Shown: positions 11,343 through 19,116 of the stretch, piece by piece
Numbering within the stretch: the stretch's first letter is position 1
Layout of the letters: every line of letters starts with the position of its first letter
IMG/VR virus record: IMGVR_UViG_3300027759_000337
Location: 1 to 28,557 of that record
Origin: a virus
Reading direction: 5' to 3' (one strand)
DNA length: 28,557 nt
Notes under the pieces: generated by a model
What the model saw: only the letters and a program-made list of their open reading frames with translations
Database searches by the model: none
Told to the model about the DNA's origin: nothing
Position numbers and translations under genes: made by a program

Positions 11343-13601
11343 ATGGCTGACCCTGCCAAGACAGTAGATCAAAACATTCTGCCTGTCCAGGCGCTGTTTA
11401 ATTTAGACAATACGTTTAATACATTTATTGGTCAGGGTCAGCCTTTTTACGCCACAGTAAACCCGTCCCAATCGGGACTGAGCATTACAAACAGCACAAT
11501 TAATAGCACCACAATCGGTGCTTTAGTGCCATCTACGGGTGTTTTTACAAGCATTCTGACAACAACAGGGCAAATTACCACTACGCCAACAGGCACAACA
11601 GACATTGCCAACAAGCAATATGTGGATGCGGTTGCCCAAGGGTTAAACCCCAAGCAAGCGGTTAAATGCGCCACATTAACGAATATCACGTTGTCGGGCC
11701 TACAGACAATTGACGCTTACACCACATTGGCGGGTGATCGGGTTTTAGTCAAGAATCAAACAATAACGTCACAAAACGGCATTTATGTTGCTTCTGCGTC
11801 CACTTGGACAAGATCAACTGACATGGATGTGTGGGCAGAAGTGCCAGGCGCTTATGCGGTGGTTTTGTACGGTGGTCAGGCTCAAACTGCTTGGGTTTCG
11901 ACTTCCTCTGACACGGGAACAATTAACGTCACCGCCATCACGTTTGTTCAGTTTGCGGGAAATAGCACTTACTTTGCGGGAACGGGTCTTAGCCTGGCTG
12001 CAAACACGTTCTCAATCACAAACACAGGCGTTACAGCTGCTGCCTACGGGTCTGCATCTAAAACCCTGACAGCCACAGTTAACGCACAAGGCCAACTGAC
12101 TGTTTTAGCAGACACAAACATTGCAATTACCAACGCCCAAGTTTCAGGCTTGGGAACAATGTCTACTCAGAACGCCAACAATGTGGCAATCACGGGCGGC
12201 ACAATCACAGGAACGCCCATCAGCGGATCAACTGTGGGTGGCAGCACAATTACTGCGTCTGTTCAGTTTGACGGTGCTGGAACGGGTTTAACAGGCACAG
12301 CAACAAGCCTTTCAATTGGTGGGAACGCTGCCACAGCGACAACGGCAACGACTGCCACAACTGCGACAACAGCAACAAATTTAGCGGGTGGTGCAACGGG
12401 TTCAGTTCCTTACCAAAGCGCAGCAGCAACAACTGCAATGTTGGGTGCGGGAACGAACGGTCAAGTTTTAACTTTAGCAAGCGGTGTTCCATCTTGGGCA
12501 ACCCCCACAACGGGAACTGTGACTTCTGTTAGCGGCACAGGGACAGTCTCAGGAATTTCCCTAAGTGGCACAGTCACCACATCGGGTAATTTGACTTTGG
12601 GCGGCACATTAGATTTGTCAGCGCCTCCCGCTATTGGTGGAACAACGGCTAACACGGTAAGAGGCACAACAATTACGGCAACAACTAAGTTTGTTGGCCC
12701 GTTCTTTGAGGCAGCTACAAGTGCGGGCGGTGCTTTGCGTAATTCAGGCGGGACAAGTCAATTGTCTTGGGGTGCGGGCGGTGGTGACAACCTTACATTA
12801 AGTGTTTCCACTAACATCAATGGTGCAAATGCTCAGATTGACATTAGTCCTACAGGGACGGGTCATGTCCACATGAAGCCAACAGGGACAGGCGCTATTG
12901 AGATTGCCCCGACAAACCTTGGCACGATTAACAATATGTCTATTGGTGCTACTACGGCATCAACGGCTAAATTTACAACAATTGATTTCAGCAGCACTTT
13001 GGCTGTGTCGGGGTCAACGGGATCGTCAGGTCAAGTTCTTCAGTCTAACGGTGCGTCAGCCCCCACTTGGGTGACTCCAACGGCTTATGCAACGGTTACT
13101 GATGACACAACCACTAACGCAACCCGTTACCCCTTGTTTGCAGCCGCTACAGCGGGTAATTTAACAACTGAGTATGTTAGTTCTACCAAGTACCAATTTA
13201 ACCCGTCTACGGGGCTTTTAACGGCAACAGGGTTTAGCGGGTCAGGGGCGAATCTGACAAGCATTCCAAACGCTGCCCTGGTTAACTCAAGTGTGACCAT
13301 AGGCTCAACGACTATTGCTTTGGGTGCGTCATCTACCACTTTGGCGGGCTTGACTTCTGTCACATCGACAACCTTTGTGGGTGATTTGTCGGGAAATGCG
13401 ACAACCGCAACAAGCGCAACAACTGCAACAAACGCAACGAATGTGGGTGTTACCGATAACACAACAACGAATGCAACCTATTACCCAACATTTGTGAGTA
13501 ACACAACGGGTAATTTGCCTATCACGGTTTCATCCACAAAGTTAAAATACAACCCAAGCACAGGCGCATTAACCGCCAATCAGCTAATCATTGCACCGTA
13601 A
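11343..13601 (+). CDS. Tail fibre protein 1 (repeat-containing)
   Basis: At 752 aa this is a large, Thr/Ser/Gly/Ala-rich, trimeric-fibre-like protein. Residues about 88-206 form a domain widespread in phage fibres: DIANKQYVDAVAQGLNPKQA, GDRVLVKNQTITSQNGIYVA, STWTRSTDMDVWAEVPGAYA and a closing ITFVQFAG. Thin-shaft repeats follow, including FDGAGTGLTGTA, two Ala-Thr-rich stretches (from 12327 and 13392), and NGQVLTLASGVPSWATP. Two DNTTTNAT...NPSTGxLTA modules near the C-terminus are homologous to each other. There is no C-terminal chaperone domain, unlike the next gene, so assembly may need a partner. It probably links the tail to receptor-binding parts or binds the host surface itself. Confidence 0.85.
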   Translation: MADPAKTVDQNILPVQALFNLDNTFNTFIGQGQPFYATVNPSQSGLSITNSTINSTTIGALVPSTGVFTSILTTTGQITTTPTGTTDIANKQYVDAVAQGLNPKQAVKCATLTNITLSGLQTIDAYTTLAGDRVLVKNQTITSQNGIYVASASTWTRSTDMDVWAEVPGAYAVVLYGGQAQTAWVSTSSDTGTINVTAITFVQFAGNSTYFAGTGLSLAANTFSITNTGVTAAAYGSASKTLTATVNAQGQLTVLADTNIAITNAQVSGLGTMSTQNANNVAITGGTITGTPISGSTVGGSTITASVQFDGAGTGLTGTATSLSIGGNAATATTATTATTATTATNLAGGATGSVPYQSAAATTAMLGAGTNGQVLTLASGVPSWATPTTGTVTSVSGTGTVSGISLSGTVTTSGNLTLGGTLDLSAPPAIGGTTANTVRGTTITATTKFVGPFFEAATSAGGALRNSGGTSQLSWGAGGGDNLTLSVSTNINGANAQIDISPTGTGHVHMKPTGTGAIEIAPTNLGTINNMSIGATTASTAKFTTIDFSSTLAVSGSTGSSGQVLQSNGASAPTWVTPTAYATVTDDTTTNATRYPLFAAATAGNLTTEYVSSTKYQFNPSTGLLTATGFSGSGANLTSIPNAALVNSSVTIGSTTIALGASSTTLAGLTSVTSTTFVGDLSGNATTATSATTATNATNVGVTDNTTTNATYYPTFVSNTTGNLPITVSSTKLKYNPSTGALTANQLIIAP
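12327..12377 (+). repeat. ACN/GCN low-complexity tract in fibre 1
   Basis: This 51-base tract encodes alternating Ala-Thr-Thr triplets (ATATTATTATTAT pattern) after GGN. Codons vary between GCC, GCG, GCA, ACA, ACG and ACT, so the protein pattern is kept more strictly than the DNA. A shorter related tract (GNATTATSATTATNAT) is at 13392-13439. Such tracts are common in phage fibre shafts. Confidence 0.7.
13098..13577 (+). repeat. Two related 42-43 residue fibre modules
   Basis: Copy one (13098-13226) encodes TDDTTTNATRYPLFAAATAG through NPSTGLLTA. Copy two (13452-13577) encodes TDNTTTNATYYPTFVSNTTG through NPSTGALTA. The shared skeleton is TDxTTTNATxYPxF...TxGNL...VSSTKxxxNPSTGxLTA. They are diverged at the DNA level and separated by a 225-base linker that carries the second Ala-Thr tract. 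Confidence 0.75.
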
Positions 13602-13610
13602 GGAAACATC

Positions 13611-15263
13611 ATGGGAACTTTAGTCTTTCAGGCAACACTAGGCGGTGCGGTCAATATCATTGGCCCGAATATCGCCAACACCATTAACTTCACTCTCCCA
13701 AGCGCTGATGGCACAAGCGGTCAGACTTGGACAACCAATGGCAGCGGAGTGTTGTCATTTGGTACATTGGGGATTGCGGGTGGCGGTACAGGACAGATTA
13801 CTGCAACAGCCGCATTCAATGCTTTAGCGCCTAGCCAATCAGGACAATCAGGCAAATATCTGACAACTGACGGGACTAATACATCTTGGGGAACAAACCC
13901 CTTGGGTACGGTGACTAGCGTTGCAGTATCGGGTGGCACAACGGGCCTGACCACTTCAGGCGGCCCAATCACCACATCTGGCACGATTACCTTTGCTGGC
14001 ACGTTGGCTACCTCGAATGGCGGCACAGGATTAAGTGGTGCTACTCCATTCACATCAGGCGGTGTGGTTTACGCATCTAGTTCTAGTGCATTGGCTACTG
14101 GCTCTGCGCTTACTTACAACGGAACAAGTTTAAGTATAGGTATAAGTGCTTCTTCACCAGCTTCAAGATTAAACGTAAGTGTTGGAAATGTAAGCACATT
14201 AGGTGCGCCAGCAAGTATGGGATTGTCTATTGATAGCAATGACAACAATATAGTTGTTGGCAATCTCTCTCAAATTGGTTTGGGTTTAAGAAATGTTTAT
14301 CAACCATCTTATATTTCCTATATTGTTACAAGTGCGGCAGCATATTCAAAAGGTGATTTGGTATTTGGCACGAGAAGTGTAACAACCGATGATGCACCAT
14401 CTGAAAGACTACGCATTACAAGCGCAGGCAATGTAGGCATTGGTACAAGTTCGCCAGTAAAGCCCTTGCACATCATCTCCTCTTCTGGGCCACAAATTTT
14501 AATGGAGCCATCATTAGGTAGTGGCAATACCGAACTTATGATTGGTAGGGGTTATAGCTTGTCTGGCACACCCGCTACAGTAGGCACAAAAAGTTTTATT
14601 CAGTGTGCGTTTGAAGGTTCAGACGACAACGCTTACAGCCCATTTGGATACGTTACCACAGCAGTTGGCAATCGTGTGGCAATTGCTACTGCTTTTTATA
14701 TTGAAACAAAATCAGCGGGTGCTTCTGCCCCAGCAGAACGCATGAGAATAGACTCTAGCGGTAACTTGCTGGTGGGGACTACGAGTGCGTTAGCTGGTGG
14801 TGGAAAAGTTCAAGTTTTAGGCGCAACTACAACTGCCGCTATGACAGTACAAGTTGGGACAGATGGTTACCCAGCTATTAGCTTTAACAATGCGGCTGGC
14901 TCACAGCAAGGATATATTCAAACTAATAGTTCAACTGTTCTTTATGTTTCAGTATCAGACTATCGACTAAAGAACACCATTGCACCAATGACAGGTGCAT
15001 TGGCTAAAGTGGCTCAACTTAAACCAGTTACTTACAAGTGGAATTTAAACGGCTCTGATGGTCAAGGCTTTATTGCTCACGAATTGGCTGAAGTTTGTCC
15101 TGATGCTGTAAGTGGTCAAAAAGATGCAGTAGATGCTAATGGCAATCCTAAATACCAAGGCATTGATACATCATTCTTGGTGGCTACATTGACTGCGGCT
15201 ATTCAAGAACAACAAGCAATCATTGAATCACTCAAGGCACGACTTGATGCCGCTAATCTTTAA
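13611..15263 (+). CDS. Tail fibre protein 2 with Peptidase S74 chaperone domain
   Basis: The 550-aa fibre starts MGTLVFQATLGGAVNIIGPN and TLPSADGTSGQTWTTNGSGV, a common attachment-type N-terminus. Next come IAGGGTGQITATAAFNALAP and NGGTGLSGATPFTSGGVVYA. The middle carries two copies of an ER(L/M)RI...GNxxxGT motif (ERLRITSAGNVGIGTSSP and ERMRIDSSGNLLVGTTSA). Residues 449-550 form the Peptidase S74 intramolecular chaperone: SDYRLKNTI with catalytic-type Ser449 and Lys454, LKPVTYKWN, GFIAHELAEVCPDAVSG and a terminal coiled coil. In this family the domain trimerises the fibre and then cuts itself off before the Ser. Codon and base use become visibly more AT-rich from about 14110, suggesting a recombined receptor-binding part. 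Confidence 0.9.
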   Translation: MGTLVFQATLGGAVNIIGPNIANTINFTLPSADGTSGQTWTTNGSGVLSFGTLGIAGGGTGQITATAAFNALAPSQSGQSGKYLTTDGTNTSWGTNPLGTVTSVAVSGGTTGLTTSGGPITTSGTITFAGTLATSNGGTGLSGATPFTSGGVVYASSSSALATGSALTYNGTSLSIGISASSPASRLNVSVGNVSTLGAPASMGLSIDSNDNNIVVGNLSQIGLGLRNVYQPSYISYIVTSAAAYSKGDLVFGTRSVTTDDAPSERLRITSAGNVGIGTSSPVKPLHIISSSGPQILMEPSLGSGNTELMIGRGYSLSGTPATVGTKSFIQCAFEGSDDNAYSPFGYVTTAVGNRVAIATAFYIETKSAGASAPAERMRIDSSGNLLVGTTSALAGGGKVQVLGATTTAAMTVQVGTDGYPAISFNNAAGSQQGYIQTNSSTVLYVSVSDYRLKNTIAPMTGALAKVAQLKPVTYKWNLNGSDGQGFIAHELAEVCPDAVSGQKDAVDANGNPKYQGIDTSFLVATLTAAIQEQQAIIESLKARLDAANL

Positions 15264-15274
15264 AAGGAAATATC

Positions 15275-15565
15275 ATGACTACCACTTGGACTATCTCAAC
15301 CCTTGAGCGTGAAACCTCAAACGGCTTTGTAACGATTGCACATTGGCAAGCCACAGCAGTAGATGGAGAGTATTCAGCCTCTACCTACGCAACTTGCTCA
15401 TGGGCTGATGGCACACCAACGATTCCCTATGCAGACCTAACACAAGAAACAGTCCTTGGATGGGTCTGGGCTAATGGTGTGGATAAACAAGCCACAGAAG
15501 ATGCTCTGGCGGCTAACATTGCTTTGCAGAAGAATCCTGTAACTGCTAGTGGGACACCTTGGTAA
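15275..15565 (+). CDS. DUF7936-like small protein after fibre
   Basis: The 96-aa protein contains TTTWTISTLERETSNGFVTI, AHWQATAVDGEYSASTYATC, TIPYADLTQETVLGWVWANG and the ending KNPVTASGTPW. I associate this pattern with phage proteins called DUF7936, usually next to fibre genes; the name is from memory and the function is not known. Its place directly after an S74-type fibre suggests a fibre-associated or fibre-assembly role. It has a good AAAAGGAAA ribosome site. The next gene starts within its stop codon and appears to be a diverged paralogue. Confidence 0.75.
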   Translation: MTTTWTISTLERETSNGFVTIAHWQATAVDGEYSASTYATCSWADGTPTIPYADLTQETVLGWVWANGVDKQATEDALAANIALQKNPVTASGTPW

Positions 15566-15879
15566 TGATCTGCCAATGGTCAATCACGGGGACTCAAGCC
15601 CAAGATGGTTTGATTCTCTGTGCCAAATATTATGTGACTGCAAAGGAAGATGACCTTTCTGTTGAGACAGAGGGTTATTGGACATTTGACAGCCCAAAAC
15701 TATCTGTTCCTTTTGACCAAGTGACAGAGGAAATGATTGTTGCTTGGATTGAAAAAGAGACTATGCGAGATGGCGTTTGCGTAATAAAATCAAGGTTACA
15801 AGAACAATTAAATTCTCTGAGCAAAAGCCAATTTACGCCCCCTCCTTGGCAACCTCAGACTTTCACCGTGGAAATGTAA
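15565..15879 (+). CDS. Diverged paralogue of the preceding DUF7936-like protein
   Basis: I chose ATG 15565, which overlaps the previous stop (TAATG); a TTG at 15559 is an alternative. The 104-aa product begins MICQWSITGTQAQDGLILCA, followed by KYYVTAKEDDLSVETEGYWT, LSVPFDQVTEEMIVAWIEKE and an ending FTPPPWQPQTFTVEM. It shares the skeleton W-x-I...G...A...P(F/Y)-x-x-(L/V)T-x-E-x(2)-x-x-W...L...PW with its neighbour, though overall identity is low. Tandem duplication followed by divergence is likely. Function is unknown but is presumably related to the adjacent fibres. Confidence 0.65.
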   Translation: MICQWSITGTQAQDGLILCAKYYVTAKEDDLSVETEGYWTFDSPKLSVPFDQVTEEMIVAWIEKETMRDGVCVIKSRLQEQLNSLSKSQFTPPPWQPQTFTVEM

Positions 15880-15888
15880 GGAAACACT

Positions 15889-16869
15889 ATGGCTGTGCCT
15901 TTTGACATTGTTAGCCGAGCGCTAAAAGACATTGGCGCATTAGAAGCTGGTGAAACCCCGACTCCTGACGCAGCGCTTGATGCGTTTGAAATGCTGAACG
16001 ACATAATTGACCAATGGTCAAACGAAAACATGATGGTTTTCAATGTCACAGAAATTATTTGCCCCGTCATTCCAGGACAAACCCAATACACGATTGGCCC
16101 TAACCCATCGACTCAGAACTTTATCGGTGCGTCTTTTACAGGCTCAATTGCGGGAAATATCCTCACGGTGACAGCTATTGCTTCAGGCGCTATTGCCCAA
16201 GGGCAAACGCTAAGTGGTACGGGAATCACATCAGGCACAAAAATTACGCAGTTTTTGACGGGTGCGGGTGGCAACATCAACGAAACAGGCACATACCAAG
16301 TCAACATCAATCAAACTGTTGCATCTACTGCAATCACGGCCTACTACCAAAAGCCATTAAATCTTGATTCTGCGTTTGTCAGGGTTAACACCACATCTAA
16401 TGGTCAACCCATTACAGGCGGTGGTTTGGACTACCCAATGTCGGTTTTGGAATTACACAGTTATCAAATGATTGGTTTAAAGACGCTAAGTGGCCCGTGG
16501 CCCAAGGCGGTTTACTTTAACCCAGGCGCTGATTCGGGAAATCTATTTATTTGGCCTAGCCCATCCCAGGGCGAAATGCACTTGTTTGCAAATACCTTGT
16601 TTAGCCGTTATGACTCAATGTATGAGGACATAGCGCTACCACAAGGCTATTCAATGGCTCTCAGATGGTGTTTGGCAGAGCGTTTAATGCCCATGTATGG
16701 CAAAGCCTCACCAACGCAAATAGCGATGATTCAGACGTTTGCAGGGCAAGCCAAAGCAACGCTGAAGCGCACAAACATGAGTCCGCTGCAAGTGTCACGT
16801 TATCCTGATGCTTTGTTAGTCAACAAGTCAAAAGATGCTGGATGGATATTAACTGGCGGCTTTATTTAA
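15889..16869 (+). CDS. Head-completion/head-tail connector protein (P22 gp4-like) with inserted beta-module
   Basis: The 326-aa protein starts [20 protein letters not shown] and [20 protein letters not shown], the usual helical start of gp4-like connectors that dock under the portal. The C-terminal half has [40 protein letters not shown] and [20 protein letters not shown], also typical. Between them, residues about 81-151, lies an extra beta-module ([20 protein letters not shown] then [16 protein letters not shown]) which recurs twice in the next protein. P22 gp4 is only 166 aa; the insert and the longer C-terminal part explain the difference. It should seal the packaged head together with the gp10-like protein downstream. 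Confidence 0.8.
   Translation: MAVPFDIVSRALKDIGALEAGETPTPDAALDAFEMLNDIIDQWSNENMMVFNVTEIICPVIPGQTQYTIGPNPSTQNFIGASFTGSIAGNILTVTAIASGAIAQGQTLSGTGITSGTKITQFLTGAGGNINETGTYQVNINQTVASTAITAYYQKPLNLDSAFVRVNTTSNGQPITGGGLDYPMSVLELHSYQMIGLKTLSGPWPKAVYFNPGADSGNLFIWPSPSQGEMHLFANTLFSRYDSMYEDIALPQGYSMALRWCLAERLMPMYGKASPTQIAMIQTFAGQAKATLKRTNMSPLQVSRYPDALLVNKSKDAGWILTGGFI
16129..16341 (+). repeat. Beta-module copy 1 (inside gp4-like protein)
   Basis: This region encodes residues 81-151, including [34 protein letters not shown] and [17 protein letters not shown]. It shares the ordered motif FTGS...LTVT...SG-I...Q-L-x-G-x-G(I/V)...T-x-IT...TG-x-GG...GTY...QTVAS with copies 2 and 3. The stretch TTTACAGGCTCAA is identical in copies 1 and 2. 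Confidence 0.8.
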
Positions 16870-16878
16870 GGGACTACC

Positions 16879-18864
16879 ATGCCAGATTTCGGTTTTGTAG
16901 GCGCATCATACGAAGCACCAAGCATTTACCAAGATGCTCAAGAGTGCATCAATTTCTTTCCTGAAGTTGACCCTGCCAAGCAGCAAGGTGAACGTGGGGT
17001 GGTTGCGCTTTATCCAACGCCAGGCTTAACCGTCAAAGCAGTTTTCCCTAACCAACAAGAAGTTCGTGGATTGCACGCTGTCTCAGGCGGTGAGCAATTG
17101 ATTGCGGTCTGTGGGCCTTACGTCTATGCTTTAACAGCTAACCTTGTCCCATCTGTGATTGGGCAGCTTAATTCAAGCACAGGAATAGTGAAAATTACCG
17201 ACAACGGGATCAACGTCTATATTGTGGACGGTGCTTATCGTTACACATGGTACATATCAAGCCCCGCAGCAGCTATATTTACAGGCTCAACAAGCGGCAC
17301 AACATTGACCGTGACAAGCATTTCTAGCGGAACAATTGCCATCAATCAGTCTTTGTATGGCATTGGTGTTTTGCCTGAAACCGTGATTACTGCACTTGGG
17401 ACGGGAACTGGCGGGACGGGTACATACACAATCAACAGAAGTCAAACCGTGGCCTCTGGGACTATGAGTACGGCAACCGTGGGCGCTGTGGTTACTGCAA
17501 CGATTGCGGGGTTAACAATGACCGTTTCTGCGGTCACTTCAGGCGTTCTCCATGTTGGACAGACCGTTCAGGGCGTTGGCGTGACTTTGGGAACAATCAT
17601 TACCGCTTTGGGTACAGGATCAGGCGGGATTGGAACTTACACGTTAAGCGTGGCAAGTACGGTAGCCGTTGGCGTAACCATGTTTGGCATTAACTTTTCT
17701 GTTTTGCCATCCACAGACGGTGCGTTTAGCGGTGCAAACACGGTGGATGTGATTGACAACTACATTGTCTACAACAACCCAACGACTCAGGAATGGGGAT
17801 CAACTGACCTTTTGTCACCCATTTCGCCACAAACAAGTTACTCATTAAAAGACGGTGCGCCTGATGATTTAGTGGCTTTGATCGTTGATCACCGTGAAGT
17901 TTATTTGATGGGTGAGATTTCCTCAGAAGTTTGGACTGATGTGGGAACTGTGCCTTTCCCATTTCAAAGGATTCCTGGCACATCTACCCAACACGGCATT
18001 GCAGCGCCCTTTTCCCTTTATCGACTTGGGAATTCATTTGCTTACGTTTCACGAAATAATCGTGGACAAGCGCAGATCATGCAAATGCAAGGGTACATCC
18101 CACAAAGGATTTCCACTCACGCAGTAGAAAACACATTAGCCAATAAAAATGTTGACGATGCGATTGCGTGGACTTATCAGCTAGAAGGCCATGAAGTTTA
18201 TGTGGTGACATTCCCCACTTTAAATTTGACTTGGGCTTATGACAGTACCACTCAAATGTGGCACAAATGGCTTTATACGACAGACGAAAACGAATATGAG
18301 CGTCACCGTGGTAACTGCTGCGCTGTGTTTCAAGGTTTGGTCATTATTGGTGACTATGAAAACGGCAAACTGTACGAATTAGACAAGACCAATTACACAG
18401 ACGATGGTCAAAAAGTCCGCAGATTGCGTAGAGCGCCCCACTTGGTGACTGAGTTTCAGAGGCAATATTTTGATGAATTGCAGATTCAGTTTCAGCCAGG
18501 CGTGGGGACAACGGGTTTGTCAGCGCCTTTTGGTCGCAACATTCAGAATCCTTATTACATACCGCCTGATGGCACATTGGTAATTGGGCCTTTGGATACT
18601 GTTTTCTTGAGTGATTTAGCTACAATCAACCAAAACACACCGACAACTTTTCCACAAGCAATGCTGCGGTGGTCAAGTGATGGTGGTTCTACTTGGTCAA
18701 ATGAGCATTGGACGGGCGTTGGTCAGCTTGGTAAATATAAAAATCGTGCCATTTGGCGCAGATTGGGAACGGCCCGTGACCGTATTTTTGAAGTTGTGGT
18801 GACTGATCCTGTGAACTTTGTCATCATTTCAGCAAACCTTAAAGTGCAAGGGGCAGATAACTAA
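16879..18864 (+). CDS. P22 gp10-like tail hub/DNA-stabilisation protein with two inserted beta-modules
   Basis: The 661-aa protein carries gp10-family landmarks: [73 protein letters not shown] and DGAYRYTW. Later blocks are [40 protein letters not shown] and [16 protein letters not shown]. In P22, gp10 forms a hexameric ring below gp4 and stabilises packaged DNA. Two consecutive modules (about residues 131-197 and 203-269) interrupt the early part. Removing them leaves about 520 aa, near the 472 aa of P22 gp10. It starts nine bases after the gp4-like gene, behind AAGGGA, and its stop overlaps the next start. Confidence 0.85.
   Translation: MPDFGFVGASYEAPSIYQDAQECINFFPEVDPAKQQGERGVVALYPTPGLTVKAVFPNQQEVRGLHAVSGGEQLIAVCGPYVYALTANLVPSVIGQLNSSTGIVKITDNGINVYIVDGAYRYTWYISSPAAAIFTGSTSGTTLTVTSISSGTIAINQSLYGIGVLPETVITALGTGTGGTGTYTINRSQTVASGTMSTATVGAVVTATIAGLTMTVSAVTSGVLHVGQTVQGVGVTLGTIITALGTGSGGIGTYTLSVASTVAVGVTMFGINFSVLPSTDGAFSGANTVDVIDNYIVYNNPTTQEWGSTDLLSPISPQTSYSLKDGAPDDLVALIVDHREVYLMGEISSEVWTDVGTVPFPFQRIPGTSTQHGIAAPFSLYRLGNSFAYVSRNNRGQAQIMQMQGYIPQRISTHAVENTLANKNVDDAIAWTYQLEGHEVYVVTFPTLNLTWAYDSTTQMWHKWLYTTDENEYERHRGNCCAVFQGLVIIGDYENGKLYELDKTNYTDDGQKVRRLRRAPHLVTEFQRQYFDELQIQFQPGVGTTGLSAPFGRNIQNPYYIPPDGTLVIGPLDTVFLSDLATINQNTPTTFPQAMLRWSSDGGSTWSNEHWTGVGQLGKYKNRAIWRRLGTARDRIFEVVVTDPVNFVIISANLKVQGADN
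17269..17469 (+). repeat. Beta-module copy 2 (inside gp10-like protein)
   Basis: This region encodes residues 131-197, with [57 protein letters not shown] and SGTMS. It matches copy 1 across the whole module and is directly followed by copy 3 after a five-residue linker. Confidence 0.85.
17485..17685 (+). repeat. Beta-module copy 3 (inside gp10-like protein)
   Basis: This region encodes residues 203-269, with [57 protein letters not shown] and AVGVTM. It has the same strand order as copies 1 and 2 and shares the ITALGTG-x-GG-x-GTYT core with copy 2. Confidence 0.85.
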
Positions 18865-19103
18865 TGGCTACTTCAGGACTTTCAAGTACACAACAAGTTA
18901 ACCCTTATCCACAAGCACCGTTTTTGGATGGGCAAACTAACCGTCCATCACGGTCATGGCAACAGTTTTTTCTTAATTTGCTAAATTTTAGTTCTGCCAC
19001 AACTGCAACGGCAGGGTCTGCAACGCTACCCGCTAATCCTGTTGGGTTTATAAATGTTACCGTCAATGGTCAGGCTTATAAAGTGCCTTACTACAATGTT
19101 TGA
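18864..19103 (+). CDS. Small putative structural protein between hub and ejection genes
   Basis: The 79-aa product begins [20 protein letters not shown], then LDGQTNRPSRSWQQFFLNLL and ends VGFINVTVNGQAYKVPYYNV. The RPSRSWQQFFLNL helix followed by a Gly/Ala linker and a VNG-x-x-x-KVPYYN end is a layout I have seen in short phage proteins after gp10-like hubs. It sits where P22 has gp14 and the needle gene gp26, but it is far too short to be a needle of the P22 type. It starts in the stop of the gp10-like gene (TAATG). Function is unknown; a tail-tip or plug role is possible. Confidence 0.6.
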   Translation: MATSGLSSTQQVNPYPQAPFLDGQTNRPSRSWQQFFLNLLNFSSATTATAGSATLPANPVGFINVTVNGQAYKVPYYNV

Positions 19104-19116
19104 GAAAGTTTAAGTC

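Noticed and set aside
12321-12380. Repeated ACN/GCN tract looked at as a CRISPR-like or microsatellite array
   Set aside because: Units are three-codon protein repeats with varied codons, with no spacers or fixed repeat length; a fibre shaft feature.
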